A stretch of DNA of 64,000 bases from Gemmatimonadales bacterium (lineage in GTDB: Bacteria; Gemmatimonadota; Gemmatimonadetes; Longimicrobiales; Gaopeijiaceae): positions 1 to 64,000 of the forward strand of contig REBP01000134.1 in assembly GCA_007692665.1 (NCBI GenBank). The letters run 5' to 3'. Shown in pieces: positions 1 through 9,397 of the stretch. Each line of letters starts with the position of its first letter. Position 1 is the first letter of the stretch. The notes under the pieces were generated by a model. That model ran no database searches. It was not told the DNA's origin and saw only the letters and a program-made list of their open reading frames with translations. A program made the translations under genes and the position numbers.

Positions 1-1
1 C

Positions 2-610
2 TTCCTGAACCGCCCGGTGGGCTCCACCTGCACCATCGTGGCGGACCTCTACCGGAGGGAGGGGCTCGAGGTAACGCCCGCCATGGCCGGCATGATGATG
101 GGAGGGCTCGTCTCGGACACGCTGAACCTCCGCAGCCCCACGACGACCGGGGTGGACGAGGAGATCCTCCGGTGGCTCGAGGGGATCGCCGGCGTGACGG
201 GAACCGAGCTTGCCGAGACGATCTTCTCGTCGGGTTCGGTGGTGTCGGCCCAGCCGGCCCCGGAGGTCATCGCGCTGGACCGGAAGGTCTACGAGGAGGG
301 CCCGTACCGCTTCGCCGTGTCGCAGGTGGAGGAGATCGGGTTCGGCGAATTCTGGACGCAGGCCGAGCCGCTGGCCCGGGCCCTCGAGGCCAGCCGGGCC
401 GCCGAGGGTCTCGACTTCGCCGCCCTCCTCGTCACCGACGTGAAGAGCCAGGACTCGCTCCTCCTCGTCCAGGGCGACGACGAGGTGGTCCGGCGGATCC
501 CCTACCCGGAGCTCGACGAGGGCGAAGTCTTCCGCCTCGACGGCATCGTGAGCCGCAAGAAGCAGCTCCTCCCGTTCCTGACCGGGATCCTCCGGGCGAG
601 GAAGGAGTAA
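2..610 (+). CDS. DHH-family phosphoesterase / Mn-dependent inorganic pyrophosphatase-like, C-terminal part (truncated by window start)
   Basis: Open frame from base 2 (FLNRPVGSTCTIVADLY...), DHHA2-like C-terminal region ending ILRARKE; NxPVGSTxT motif typical of family II PPases. Confidence 0.75.
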   Translation, partial: FLNRPVGSTCTIVADLYRREGLEVTPAMAGMMMGGLVSDTLNLRSPTTTGVDEEILRWLEGIAGVTGTELAETIFSSGSVVSAQPAPEVIALDRKVYEEGPYRFAVSQVEEIGFGEFWTQAEPLARALEASRAAEGLDFAALLVTDVKSQDSLLLVQGDDEVVRRIPYPELDEGEVFRLDGIVSRKKQLLPFLTGILRARKE

Positions 611-680
611 CCCTTCCTCCCCGGTCTCCGGCCGCCCCCGCGCGGCCCGACCCAGAGTCTCGTCCCGGCCCGGAGTCCCC

Positions 681-2192
681 GTGCGCATCCTCGTCACCGG
701 CGCCACCGGCTACATTGGTGGCCGCCTCGTCCAGCGCCTCCTGGACCGCGGCCACGAGATCCGCATCCTGGTCCGGGACCCCCGACGCATCCTCGGGCGG
801 AACTGGAAGGACCGGGTCGATGTCCGGAAGGGGGATCTCTCGGACGCCGCAACGCTCGAAGGGGTCACCAAAGGCGTGGACGCCGCGTTCTACCTGGTGC
901 ACTCCATGTACGGGGGCGGAGACTTCGCCCGGAAGGACCGCGAGGCCGCCGACAACTTCGTCGCCGCCGCGTCCGCCGACGGACTTCCCCTCCTGGTCTA
1001 CCTGGGCGGGATCATGCCCGGCCCCGAGGCCGAGACCCACTCCGAGCACCTCCGGAGCCGCGCCGAAGTGGGGCGCATACTCCGGGAAGGGCTCCCCACC
1101 ACCGAGCTTCGGGCCGGCCCCATCATCGGGTCCGGCTCCGCCTCGTTCGAGATGGTCCGCTACCTGACGGAGCGGCTTCCCGCCATGGTGGCGCCCCGCT
1201 GGATCCGGAACGAGGTGCAGCCCATCGCGGTCCGCGACATCCTCGCCTACCTGATCCAGTCCGCCGAACACGGCGAACCGCTGGGCGTCCTCGACGTGGG
1301 CACGGATCCGCTCACCTTCCAGGAGATGATGGAAGGGTACGCCCAGGTCCGGGGCCTCAGGCGCTACATCATCCCGGTCCCGATCCTGGCCCCTCGCCTC
1401 GCCGGCCTCTGGGTGGGGCTCGTGACCCCGATCCCCCATGACATCGCCCTTCCCCTGGTCGAGGGCGTCGTGCAGCCGGTGGTGGGCGATCCCGCCCGGG
1501 GCCGGGAGATCTTCCCCGACATCCGGCCCATTTCCTACCTGCGGGCCGTGGAACTGGCGCTGGAGCGCATCGAGACCGGCGCGGTCCCCACTCGCTGGAG
1601 CGGGGCCCTCGGGGTCGGCGCGACCTTCGAGTACGAGGACCGGGAGGGAATCGTGCGCGAGGTCCGCACGCGGAAGATCGAGGCGCCCCCCGAGGCCGTC
1701 TTCCAGGCCTTCGCCTCCCTGGGGGGGAACCGGGGCTGGCTCGTCTGGAACACGGCCTGGTGGGCCCGGGGCATCCTGGACCAGCTGTTCGGGGGGCCCG
1801 GGATCCGCAGGGGGCGCCGGCACCCCACCGAGCTCCAGCAGGGTGAGGCGGTGGATTTCTGGCGCGTCGAGGCCATCGAGCCCGGCAGCCTTCTCCGGCT
1901 CCGGGCCGAGATGCGGGTGCCCGGCCGCGCCTGGCTCCAGTGGGAGGCCGTCCCCGAAGCAGGAGGGACCCGCCTGGTCCAGAGCGCCCTCTTCGCGCCT
2001 GCGGGCCTCTTCGGCGTCCTGTACTGGTACTCCCTCTTCTTTGCCCACGCCTTCATCTTCTCGCACATGATCGACGCGGTGGGGGCGCTGGCTCTTCGCA
2101 TCCACCGGGGAGAGGATCCGCTCTACGGCCCTGCCGGGGATGCGGGGCGAATGGCGACGACCGAACCCCCGTCCTCCCGCACGTCGAGGTAG
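681..2192 (+). CDS. NAD(P)-binding SDR-like protein with C-terminal DUF2867-like domain (YbjT-type)
   Basis: MRILVTGATGYIGGRLVQRLLDRGHEIRILVRDP Rossmann start; long C-terminal domain. Confidence 0.85.
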   Translation: MRILVTGATGYIGGRLVQRLLDRGHEIRILVRDPRRILGRNWKDRVDVRKGDLSDAATLEGVTKGVDAAFYLVHSMYGGGDFARKDREAADNFVAAASADGLPLLVYLGGIMPGPEAETHSEHLRSRAEVGRILREGLPTTELRAGPIIGSGSASFEMVRYLTERLPAMVAPRWIRNEVQPIAVRDILAYLIQSAEHGEPLGVLDVGTDPLTFQEMMEGYAQVRGLRRYIIPVPILAPRLAGLWVGLVTPIPHDIALPLVEGVVQPVVGDPARGREIFPDIRPISYLRAVELALERIETGAVPTRWSGALGVGATFEYEDREGIVREVRTRKIEAPPEAVFQAFASLGGNRGWLVWNTAWWARGILDQLFGGPGIRRGRRHPTELQQGEAVDFWRVEAIEPGSLLRLRAEMRVPGRAWLQWEAVPEAGGTRLVQSALFAPAGLFGVLYWYSLFFAHAFIFSHMIDAVGALALRIHRGEDPLYGPAGDAGRMATTEPPSSRTSR

Positions 2193-2800
2193 ATCCGCTC
2201 TTCCGGGCGCGGTATCCAGGCCTGCCCGCCGGTGAAGGTGCCCCAGGCCGGGAGCACGAGGTAGTCCGGACCGAGCACGAAGCAGGGGATGCGGAGGCGG
2301 TCGCCGGCTCCGCGCAGGCTGAATACCGGGTGCAGGTGACCGGCGAGGTGGGGCGGGCCCCCGCTTCCGATGCGCGGCGCGTGCCGGAGGACGAAGGGAC
2401 CCAGCGCTGCACCCTCGGCCACGACCCGAAACCCGAGCGTGTCGGGCGGATCGCCTCCCGACCGGTCGTGGTTGCCCCGGACCAGGAGGCGCTCCGGTGG
2501 CAGGCTCCGCTCGAGGGCCTCCTCGAGCTTCGGATTCCACGATCCCGGGCCATGCACCAGGTCCCCCAGCACGGCGACTCGCGCCACCTCCCACCGGTGG
2601 CAGATGCCTGCCAGTCGCGCCAGGTCGGGGGCGTCGTCGCCCTCGGGCACCGGCACCCCGCGCCCCTGGAACACCCGAGCCTTCCCCAGGTGGAGGTCGG
2701 CCACGAAGAGGGTGCGCCCGGCCGGCCAGAGGACCGCCCCCCCCGGGAGCAGACGGAGGGGGGTGCCCTGCCAGAGGACCTCCGCGCCGTGCCCGCTCAC
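2123..2800 (-). CDS. pdeM: DNA ligase-associated metallophosphoesterase
   Basis: FVADLHLGK, VLGDLVHG, VRGNHDRS, LAGHLHP metallophosphoesterase motifs; GTG start overlapping helicase stop; synteny with helicase/ligase/exonuclease. Confidence 0.85.
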   Translation of the reverse strand: MSGHGAEVLWQGTPLRLLPGGAVLWPAGRTLFVADLHLGKARVFQGRGVPVPEGDDAPDLARLAGICHRWEVARVAVLGDLVHGPGSWNPKLEEALERSLPPERLLVRGNHDRSGGDPPDTLGFRVVAEGAALGPFVLRHAPRIGSGGPPHLAGHLHPVFSLRGAGDRLRIPCFVLGPDYLVLPAWGTFTGGQAWIPRPEERIYLDVREDGGSVVAIRPASPAGP

Positions 2801-5415
2801 GGGGGGCTCCCGGCCCCGCGCCGGCTCCGGGGTGGGCGCCCGCTCCCGGCCGCGCGCTCCAGCGTGGCGGCCATGCGGGTCACCCGGTCGATCCACCGCT
2901 CGGTGGATACCCGGGCATGGAGGCGCTCCGCCCAGAGGGGAAAGGCGAGGGGCGTCAGCCGGGGGGTGTCCACCTCCACCAGGCCCCCCTCCGCGAGCCC
3001 GGAGAGCCGCTCGAGCCCCTGCTTCAGCTGGGTGAACTCCAGTTCGGACTCGAGGGCCTCGGTCCGGGCCTGGGCAAGGAGCAGGTTGTCGGGGTCCCAC
3101 CGCGTCAGGACGTCGAAGAGGAGGCCGCTCGAGGCCTGGAGCTGCCGGGCCGACGCCCGGCCCCCGGGGCCCGTGACCAGGAGCCCGGCCACCCGGGCCA
3201 CGCCCCGGAAGCGCCGCTTCGAGAGTTCGGCGGCGTTCAGCGCCTCGAGGATGTCCGCCTCGAGCCCCCCGGGGGCCAGGAGCTCGGCCCAGGGCGGGAT
3301 GCCCTCGAACGGATCGGGCGAGAGGAACTCGATGCCGTAGTCGTTGGCCGAGAGCTGGAGGGAACGGGGCGTCGCCCGCGAGATCCGGTGCGCCACCAGG
3401 GCGCCCAGCCCCTCGTGCACGAGCCGCCCCAGGAACGGGTACAGGAAGAGGTGGTGTCCCTCGCGGCTCCGGGTGCGTTCCACCAGGAGGCGATCCGGCC
3501 CCGGGATCCGCGACCACGTTCCCTGGAGCGCCAGGAGCGAACGCACCGATTCGAACTCGGGGGAGCCGGGGGCGTCCGGCCCCGCCGCCTCCCAGGACCG
3601 GAAGGTCTCGAGCACGGCTCCGGCGAGCTCGGTGGAGAGGGGGAGCCGGCCTCCCATCCACCGGGGCGTCCGGGGCGACGCCGGCCCGCCCTTCGCGTTC
3701 CGTACCCAGGCGGTGAGGTCCCGGATCTCCACCAGCGCCAGGCGCCGCCCCGCGAAGAGGAAGGTGTCGCCGGGACGAAGCTGGGCCAGGAAGGACTCCT
3801 CGACGCTTCCCAGCGTGGCGCCCCGCCGGAAGCGCACGCGGAGCTGGGCGTCGTCGGTGATCGTCCCGATGCTCCACCGGTGCCGCCGCTCGACGTCGGA
3901 GTCCACGACCCTGAACACCCCGTCCTCCTCCACCACGCGCCGGTAGCGCGGGTAGGCCTGGAGCGCGGCCCCCCCGCGGGTCACGAGGTCGAGGACCGAG
4001 GCCCAGAGGGTGGGGGACAGGTTCCGGAACGCCCGCGTGGAGCGGACCTCCCGGAGGAGGGCCTCGGAGCGGAAGCCGCCCCCCAGCGCCACCGTCACCA
4101 GGTGCTGGGCCAGCACGTCCAGGGGCTGGTCCAGGGGTCTGCGCGGCTCGAGGCGGAGGTCTTCCAGCGCCCGACGGGCGGCGGCGAACTCCACGATCTC
4201 GAGGGCATGGGTCGGAACGCCCAGGAGCCGGCTCCTCCCCTCGGGGGTGTGCTCGCTCCGGCCCGCACGCTGGAGGAGCCGCCCCACGCCCCGGGGGGAG
4301 CCCACCTGGATCACCAGCTCCACGGCGGGAAGATCGACCCCCAGCTCCAGCGTGGACGTGCAGACCACGCAGAGGAGACTCCGGTCCCGGAGCCCGGCCT
4401 CCACCCGCGCCCGCTCCCGCCGGTCCAGCGACCCGTGGTGAAGCGCGAGCCGCCCACGCTCCGCCCAGTCGGGGCGCGCCCGGGCCAGTGCCTCGTGCCA
4501 GCGCTCCGCCTGGGACCGGGTGTTCGTGAACAGGAGGGCCGAGGCCCGGCCCCGCGTGGCGCGGTCGCCCGCGGCCCCGTCCCGGGAGGCATCCAGCGAC
4601 GCCAGCCGGTCCACCACGCCGGGCAGGAGCCGGAGCCCCAGGTGTCCGGCCCAGGGGAACCGGCCCGTCTCGCCGGGCGAAGGGAGGAGCGTCGTCACCT
4701 CCGGCGGTGGCCGGGTCGGACCCCGGATGATCCGTCCGCGCCGGACAGGCCCCCCCTGCGGCCCCGGGCCTCCGCATCCCAGCAGGGCTTCCAGGGCCTC
4801 TTCCTCGTTCGGAAGGGTCGCCGACAGGGCCCAGCAGCGGAGCCCCGGGTTCCAGAGGCGGAGGCGTGCGAGGCCCAGTTCGAGCTGGACCCCCCGCTTG
4901 GAACCCAGGAGTTCATGCCACTCGTCCACCACGACCCCCCGGAGCCCCCGGAGGCGGCGAGCGGCGGCGGGCCAGGAGAGGAGGATGGACAGGGACTCGG
5001 GCGTGGTGACCAGCGCCGTGGGCGGAAGCGTGCGCTGGCGGAGCTTCCGGGACGAGGCGGTGTCGCCGGTGCGGACTTCCACGGTCCAGGGAAGGCCGAG
5101 AGGGGCGAGGGGGGCCTCGAGCTGCGCGGCGGTGTCGCGGGCCAGCGCGCGAAGGGGGGTGATCCAGAGGTAGCGGAGGGGCTCGGCGGGAGGTTCGGCC
5201 CCGGAAGGGCGCGCACGCGCCAGGCCGTCCACGAGGGCGCCACCCCATGCCGCCATGGTCTTGCCCACCCCGGTGGGGGCCATGAGCAGGCCGCTCTCGC
5301 CCGCGCGCCAGGCCCCCCAGAGTTCCTCCTGGAAGGCGGACGGCGTCCACCCCCGGGAGGCGAACCAGTCCCGGAGGGCGGCGGTGGGCGGGGTGTCCGG
5401 GGGTGGGGAGGTCAC
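2797..5415 (-). CDS. DNA ligase-associated DEXH-box helicase (Lhr-like)
   Basis: MAPTGVGKTMAAWG (Walker A), VVDEWHELLGSKRG, LFTNTRSQAERWHEAL, LQRAGRSEH; GTG start at 5415. Confidence 0.9.
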   Translation of the reverse strand: MTSPPPDTPPTAALRDWFASRGWTPSAFQEELWGAWRAGESGLLMAPTGVGKTMAAWGGALVDGLARARPSGAEPPAEPLRYLWITPLRALARDTAAQLEAPLAPLGLPWTVEVRTGDTASSRKLRQRTLPPTALVTTPESLSILLSWPAAARRLRGLRGVVVDEWHELLGSKRGVQLELGLARLRLWNPGLRCWALSATLPNEEEALEALLGCGGPGPQGGPVRRGRIIRGPTRPPPEVTTLLPSPGETGRFPWAGHLGLRLLPGVVDRLASLDASRDGAAGDRATRGRASALLFTNTRSQAERWHEALARARPDWAERGRLALHHGSLDRRERARVEAGLRDRSLLCVVCTSTLELGVDLPAVELVIQVGSPRGVGRLLQRAGRSEHTPEGRSRLLGVPTHALEIVEFAAARRALEDLRLEPRRPLDQPLDVLAQHLVTVALGGGFRSEALLREVRSTRAFRNLSPTLWASVLDLVTRGGAALQAYPRYRRVVEEDGVFRVVDSDVERRHRWSIGTITDDAQLRVRFRRGATLGSVEESFLAQLRPGDTFLFAGRRLALVEIRDLTAWVRNAKGGPASPRTPRWMGGRLPLSTELAGAVLETFRSWEAAGPDAPGSPEFESVRSLLALQGTWSRIPGPDRLLVERTRSREGHHLFLYPFLGRLVHEGLGALVAHRISRATPRSLQLSANDYGIEFLSPDPFEGIPPWAELLAPGGLEADILEALNAAELSKRRFRGVARVAGLLVTGPGGRASARQLQASSGLLFDVLTRWDPDNLLLAQARTEALESELEFTQLKQGLERLSGLAEGGLVEVDTPRLTPLAFPLWAERLHARVSTERWIDRVTRMAATLERAAGSGRPPRSRRGAGSPP

Positions 5416-7145
5416 GGCTCCCCCGTCGCCCCGGGGTCGGGAGGCAGGAGGGCGAGGACCGAGGCGAGGGTGTCGGCGTCTGCGGGCTCCTTGTCCTGGC
5501 GCCACCGGCTCATGCGGGGGAAGCGGAGGGCCACGCCGGCGCGGTGCCGGGTGGAACGTCGGATGCCCTCGAAGGCGAGCTCGAACACGAGCCCCGGCTC
5601 CACTGCCCGGACGGGGCCGAAGCGCTCGGTGACGTGGCGCCGGATCCAGCGGTCGACCTTCCGGAACTCGGCATCGGTGAGCCCCGAGTAGGCGCTGGCG
5701 ACGGGAACGAATCCGTCCCCGTCCCGGACCCCGAAGGTGAAGTCCGTGAAGAGGGAGGCGCGGCGGCCATGCCCCTTCTTCGCGTAGAGGAGCACGGCGT
5801 CCAGCGTGAACGGATCCACCTTCCACTTCCACCAGCCCCCCCGGGCGCGCCCGCCCCGGTAGGGTGCGTCCATCCCCTTGAGCATGAGTCCCTCCACGAG
5901 CCGCTGGCGGGACGAGGCGCGGAGCCCGGCGGCGTCGGCCCACGTCTCCGCGTCCACGAGAGGCGCGAGGAGGAGGGGGAGGCCCGGAATCCGCGAGACG
6001 GCGGGGGGCGGGTGCGAACCGGGGGCCTCCGCGGCCTCTCCGATCTCCGGTGCAGCCTCGCCCCTCCCCGCCGTGGCGAAGGGTGGCGCCGACAGCCGGA
6101 GCCAGAGCTCCTCCAGCGCCCTGCGCCGGGCCCGAAAGGGGTCCTCACGCCGGTCCTCGGCGCCGGACTCGAGGAGGTCGTACGCAAGGAAGACCACGGG
6201 GACCTCCCGGAGAATCCGGGCACCGGGTCGCTTGCGGCCGAGACGGCGCTGAAGTTCCGCAAACGGGAGGGGGCGGCCCTCCCGCCAGGGGAGGAGTTCG
6301 CCGTCGAGGACGGTCCCGGGCGGGAGCGTGCGTCCGGCCTCGGCGATCTCCGGGAAGGAGGGCGTGATCACTTCCTCGCCCCGCGACCAGAGGAGCACCT
6401 CGCCTTCCCTGTGGATGAGCTGGGCCCGGATGCCGTCCCATTTCCACTCCATGGCCCACGACGCCGGCGGACCCAGCTCCGCCTCTTCCGGCCCCTCGGC
6501 CAGCGGGTGCGCCAGCATGAAGGGGTACGGCCGTCCCGGGTCCGGAAGCCCCGCATCCGCCGAGGTGAGCCGGAGGAACGCCTCGGCCGTGGGCTCCCAG
6601 CGCCCCGTGAGGCGGTGGGCCAGTGTGGCCGGGTCCATGCCCACGACCTCGGCCAGGGCCCGGGTGACGAGCTTCTGTCCCACCCCGACCCGGAATCCCC
6701 CGGTGAGGAGCTTCTGGAAGATGAAGCGCTCGTCGGTGGAAAGGCCCCGCCAGTACTCGCGGAGGCGGCGTTCCTGCTCCCCCGGATCCAGCCCGGCCAG
6801 CGGGAGGATCCAGTCATTCATGACCTGGTGAAGCGGAGGTGGGGATGCGTCGCTCCCGTCGGCCCGCGGGTCCGGCAGGAGGAGTGCGAGCGTCTCGGCC
6901 AGGTCGCCCACGGCGTCATGGCACTCCTCCACCATCCAGAGCGGGAGGTCGGCGGCGGTGGCCACCCACGCGCGGAGGAGCGTCGTGGACACGGGCCGCC
7001 TTCCCCGACGACCCGAGAGCACCGCCAGCGCCCACGCGGCGTCGGCGGGGTCGGCTTCGGCAAAGTACCGCCGGAGCGCATCGAGCTTCACCGTCGTGCG
7101 GGTGGTGCGGTCGAGCTCGACGAAGAGCCGCGTGAAGCGCTTCAC
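5412..7145 (-). CDS. ATP-dependent DNA ligase (ligase-associated cluster type)
   Basis: EWKWDGIRAQLIHR (adenylation KxDG), LDGELLPWREGRPLPFAELQRRLGRK, GLMLKGMDAPYRGGRARGGWWKWK. Confidence 0.9.
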   Translation of the reverse strand: MKRFTRLFVELDRTTRTTVKLDALRRYFAEADPADAAWALAVLSGRRGRRPVSTTLLRAWVATAADLPLWMVEECHDAVGDLAETLALLLPDPRADGSDASPPPLHQVMNDWILPLAGLDPGEQERRLREYWRGLSTDERFIFQKLLTGGFRVGVGQKLVTRALAEVVGMDPATLAHRLTGRWEPTAEAFLRLTSADAGLPDPGRPYPFMLAHPLAEGPEEAELGPPASWAMEWKWDGIRAQLIHREGEVLLWSRGEEVITPSFPEIAEAGRTLPPGTVLDGELLPWREGRPLPFAELQRRLGRKRPGARILREVPVVFLAYDLLESGAEDRREDPFRARRRALEELWLRLSAPPFATAGRGEAAPEIGEAAEAPGSHPPPAVSRIPGLPLLLAPLVDAETWADAAGLRASSRQRLVEGLMLKGMDAPYRGGRARGGWWKWKVDPFTLDAVLLYAKKGHGRRASLFTDFTFGVRDGDGFVPVASAYSGLTDAEFRKVDRWIRRHVTERFGPVRAVEPGLVFELAFEGIRRSTRHRAGVALRFPRMSRWRQDKEPADADTLASVLALLPPDPGATGEP

Positions 7146-8257
7146 GGTGCCGGCTCGGCGGTGTCGGCCCTGCTGACCTCGTCGGCCTCGTCCGCGCCCG
7201 CCTCGCCCCCCTCGTCCGCCACGTCCACCTCGTCCGCATCCTCGGCCTCCCCCTCGAAGCGGGTCGGCAGGCTCCAGGCGTCGAGCCCCTGCTCCTGCAG
7301 GTACCGGACGGCGGGGCCGGTGGTGCCGTGGGTAAGGCCGACGCGCTGGGCCCCGGTCTCGGAGATGGTGGCCAGGAGATCCGGCCAGTCCAGGTGATCG
7401 GAAAGGACGAATCCCCGGTCGGCAGCCCGGCGCCGGCGGGTCCCGCGGAGCTTCATCCACCCCGAGGCCACCCCCAGGGAGAAGGGGTCGAGCTTCCGGG
7501 CCCACGGGGTCCCCGCCGCCGAGGGGGGTGCAACGACGAGGGCTCGCCCCGCCGCCGCCTTCACCGTTTCGGGCGTCGCCCTCGAGACCGCCGGCAGCCG
7601 GATGCCCCGGGCGAGGTAGGGGGGAAGGAGCCGCTCGACGGCGCCGTGGACCAGGATGGGACCGGGGAACCCCCCGCCTGCCCGGTCGCCGATTCGAGCC
7701 AGGTGAGCCAGCACCCGCTGGGCCTTCCCCAGGGCGTAGGCCCCGAGAAGCACGTTCCGACCCTCGGCGGCGCCTGCCTCCCACCACGTCATCACCTCCT
7801 CCATCACCGACTCCGGGTCGGGCCACCGGTACACCGGAAGGCCGAAGGTGCACTCCGAGATGAGCGTGTGGCAGCGCACGACTTCGAACGCCTCGGCCGA
7901 AGGGTCGGGCTGGCGCTTGCAGTCGCCGGTGACGACCCAGACCTCGCCACCGGACTCGATGCGCACCTGGGCCGACCCGAGGATGTGACCGGCGGGATGG
8001 AGCGAGATCGTCGCATCTCCCACCCGGATCCGCTCCCCGAACGCGACGCCCTCGACCGACGCCTCGGCGCCGAGTCGGACCCCGAGAATCCCCACGCCGC
8101 TCTCGGCGGTGAGGACGTGCCGGGCGGTGCCCCGGGCGTGGTCGGAGTGGCCGTGGGTGATGATGGCCCGCTCGGAGGGACCCCACGGATCGATGTGCAG
8201 GTCCGCCGACGGGACGTGGAGACCGGAGGGGGAGAGGGTGACGAGAGGAGCGGACAT
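7142..8257 (-). CDS. DNA ligase-associated exonuclease (metallo-beta-lactamase/beta-CASP-like)
   Basis: ITHGHSDHARG metal site, VVTGDCKRQPDPSAEAFEVV, SDHLDWPDLLATI; syntenic with ligase. Confidence 0.85.
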   Translation of the reverse strand: MSAPLVTLSPSGLHVPSADLHIDPWGPSERAIITHGHSDHARGTARHVLTAESGVGILGVRLGAEASVEGVAFGERIRVGDATISLHPAGHILGSAQVRIESGGEVWVVTGDCKRQPDPSAEAFEVVRCHTLISECTFGLPVYRWPDPESVMEEVMTWWEAGAAEGRNVLLGAYALGKAQRVLAHLARIGDRAGGGFPGPILVHGAVERLLPPYLARGIRLPAVSRATPETVKAAAGRALVVAPPSAAGTPWARKLDPFSLGVASGWMKLRGTRRRRAADRGFVLSDHLDWPDLLATISETGAQRVGLTHGTTGPAVRYLQEQGLDAWSLPTRFEGEAEDADEVDVADEGGEAGADEADEVSRADTAEPAP

Positions 8258-8321
8258 GGAGTTCCGTACCCCGGGAACGGGGAAGGTTCGGTTCGGCAGG
8301 AACCCGCCGAAACTTTCGGGG

Positions 8322-8354
8322 TGTCCATGAAGTGTACAGACCATGTACAGAAAA
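8322..8354 (+). promoter_or_regulatory. Putative CarH operator: three 11-bp direct repeats TGTCCATGAAG/TGTACAGACCA/TGTACAGAAAA
   Basis: TGT at exactly 8322, 8333, 8344; immediately upstream of -35 of the carH-like gene. Confidence 0.75.
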
Positions 8355-8356
8355 AC

Positions 8357-8385
8357 TTGACGGAGTCTGGAACCGACCATATACT
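8357..8385 (+). promoter_or_regulatory. sigma70-type promoter of carH operon (TTGACG-N17-TATACT)
   Basis: TTGACG 8357-8362, 17 nt spacer, TATACT 8380-8385, upstream of ATG 8438. Confidence 0.75.
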
Positions 8386-8437
8386 GGGTTCAGGTCGCCT
8401 CGTCGTCGGGTACGCCAGCCCCAGCCGGAGATCAGCC

Positions 8438-9397
8438 ATGCAGGCCTTCAACTCTGAACTGTTCATGACCACCTCGGAGGTCGCCGACCTCCTGGGCGTC
8501 CACTCCTCGACGGTGAAGCGGTGGACCGACGCCGCCGAACTCGAGTCTCACAAGACCGACGGCGGACATCGGCGGATCTACCTGCAGTCCGTGCTGGAGT
8601 TCGCCCGGGCGCGGAACGTGGGGACCTTCCTCGACGCCTTCGAGCCGTTCGAGTCCCACGTCTGGCTGGCGGCGCGGGACGCGATTCGCCATGATGACTT
8701 CAAGAGGACGGTCACCCTGGCCATGGGGTGGCTGGTGCGGGGGCATCCGAAGCGGATCACGGCGCTCTTCCACGAGCTTGGCTCGCGGCCCGACCTGCCG
8801 TTTTCAGTGCTGTGCGACCGGGCGATCCAGCCCTTCATGGCCGAGGTGGGAACGCTCTGGCGAGAGGGACGCATCCGGATCGGAGAAGAGCACCAGGCCA
8901 GTCAGGCAGTGCTCGAGGCACTGATCCACCTCTCGGCCCGACGTGACGGGGCGGCCCCCATCGTGCGTTCCGAAGATCGGAGATGCGCCATCGTCGGGGC
9001 GATGTCCGGGGATCACCATCATCTTGGCGCCATGTGCGTACGGATTCTCCTTGAGCGGAATGGGTGGGATGTCCAGTATCTCGGTGCCGATACGCCGGCC
9101 GAGGAATTTGCGGCGATGCAGCGATCCCGCGAGGCCGAGCTGGTCTGTGTCTCGTTCTCGCCGCCTGCGTCGGTGGCGCACATGCGGCGGTGCCTCGACG
9201 TCATGTCCGAGTTCTACCGGGCCGAGCTGCCGTATCACCTGGCGTTCGGCGGGCTCGGCAGTCCGCTCATCGAGGCCGAGGCCGTCAATGGTCCCTGGGA
9301 GTCGTTCCGGATCTATCCCTCTGCGGAGGCTTTCGAACGGTGGCTGAACGCGGGGGTCTCCGGCGTGAAGTCCGAACCGTGGCGGGAGAGCGCGTGA
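8438..9397 (+). CDS. carH: MerR-type HTH + cobalamin-binding photoreceptor regulator, CarH/LitR-like
   Basis: N-term HTH MTTSEVADLLGVHSSTVKRWTDAAEL; W-x9-EH cap motif WREGRIRIGEEH; B12 motif DHHHLG; CarH-like operator upstream. Confidence 0.85.
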   Translation: MQAFNSELFMTTSEVADLLGVHSSTVKRWTDAAELESHKTDGGHRRIYLQSVLEFARARNVGTFLDAFEPFESHVWLAARDAIRHDDFKRTVTLAMGWLVRGHPKRITALFHELGSRPDLPFSVLCDRAIQPFMAEVGTLWREGRIRIGEEHQASQAVLEALIHLSARRDGAAPIVRSEDRRCAIVGAMSGDHHHLGAMCVRILLERNGWDVQYLGADTPAEEFAAMQRSREAELVCVSFSPPASVAHMRRCLDVMSEFYRAELPYHLAFGGLGSPLIEAEAVNGPWESFRIYPSAEAFERWLNAGVSGVKSEPWRESA

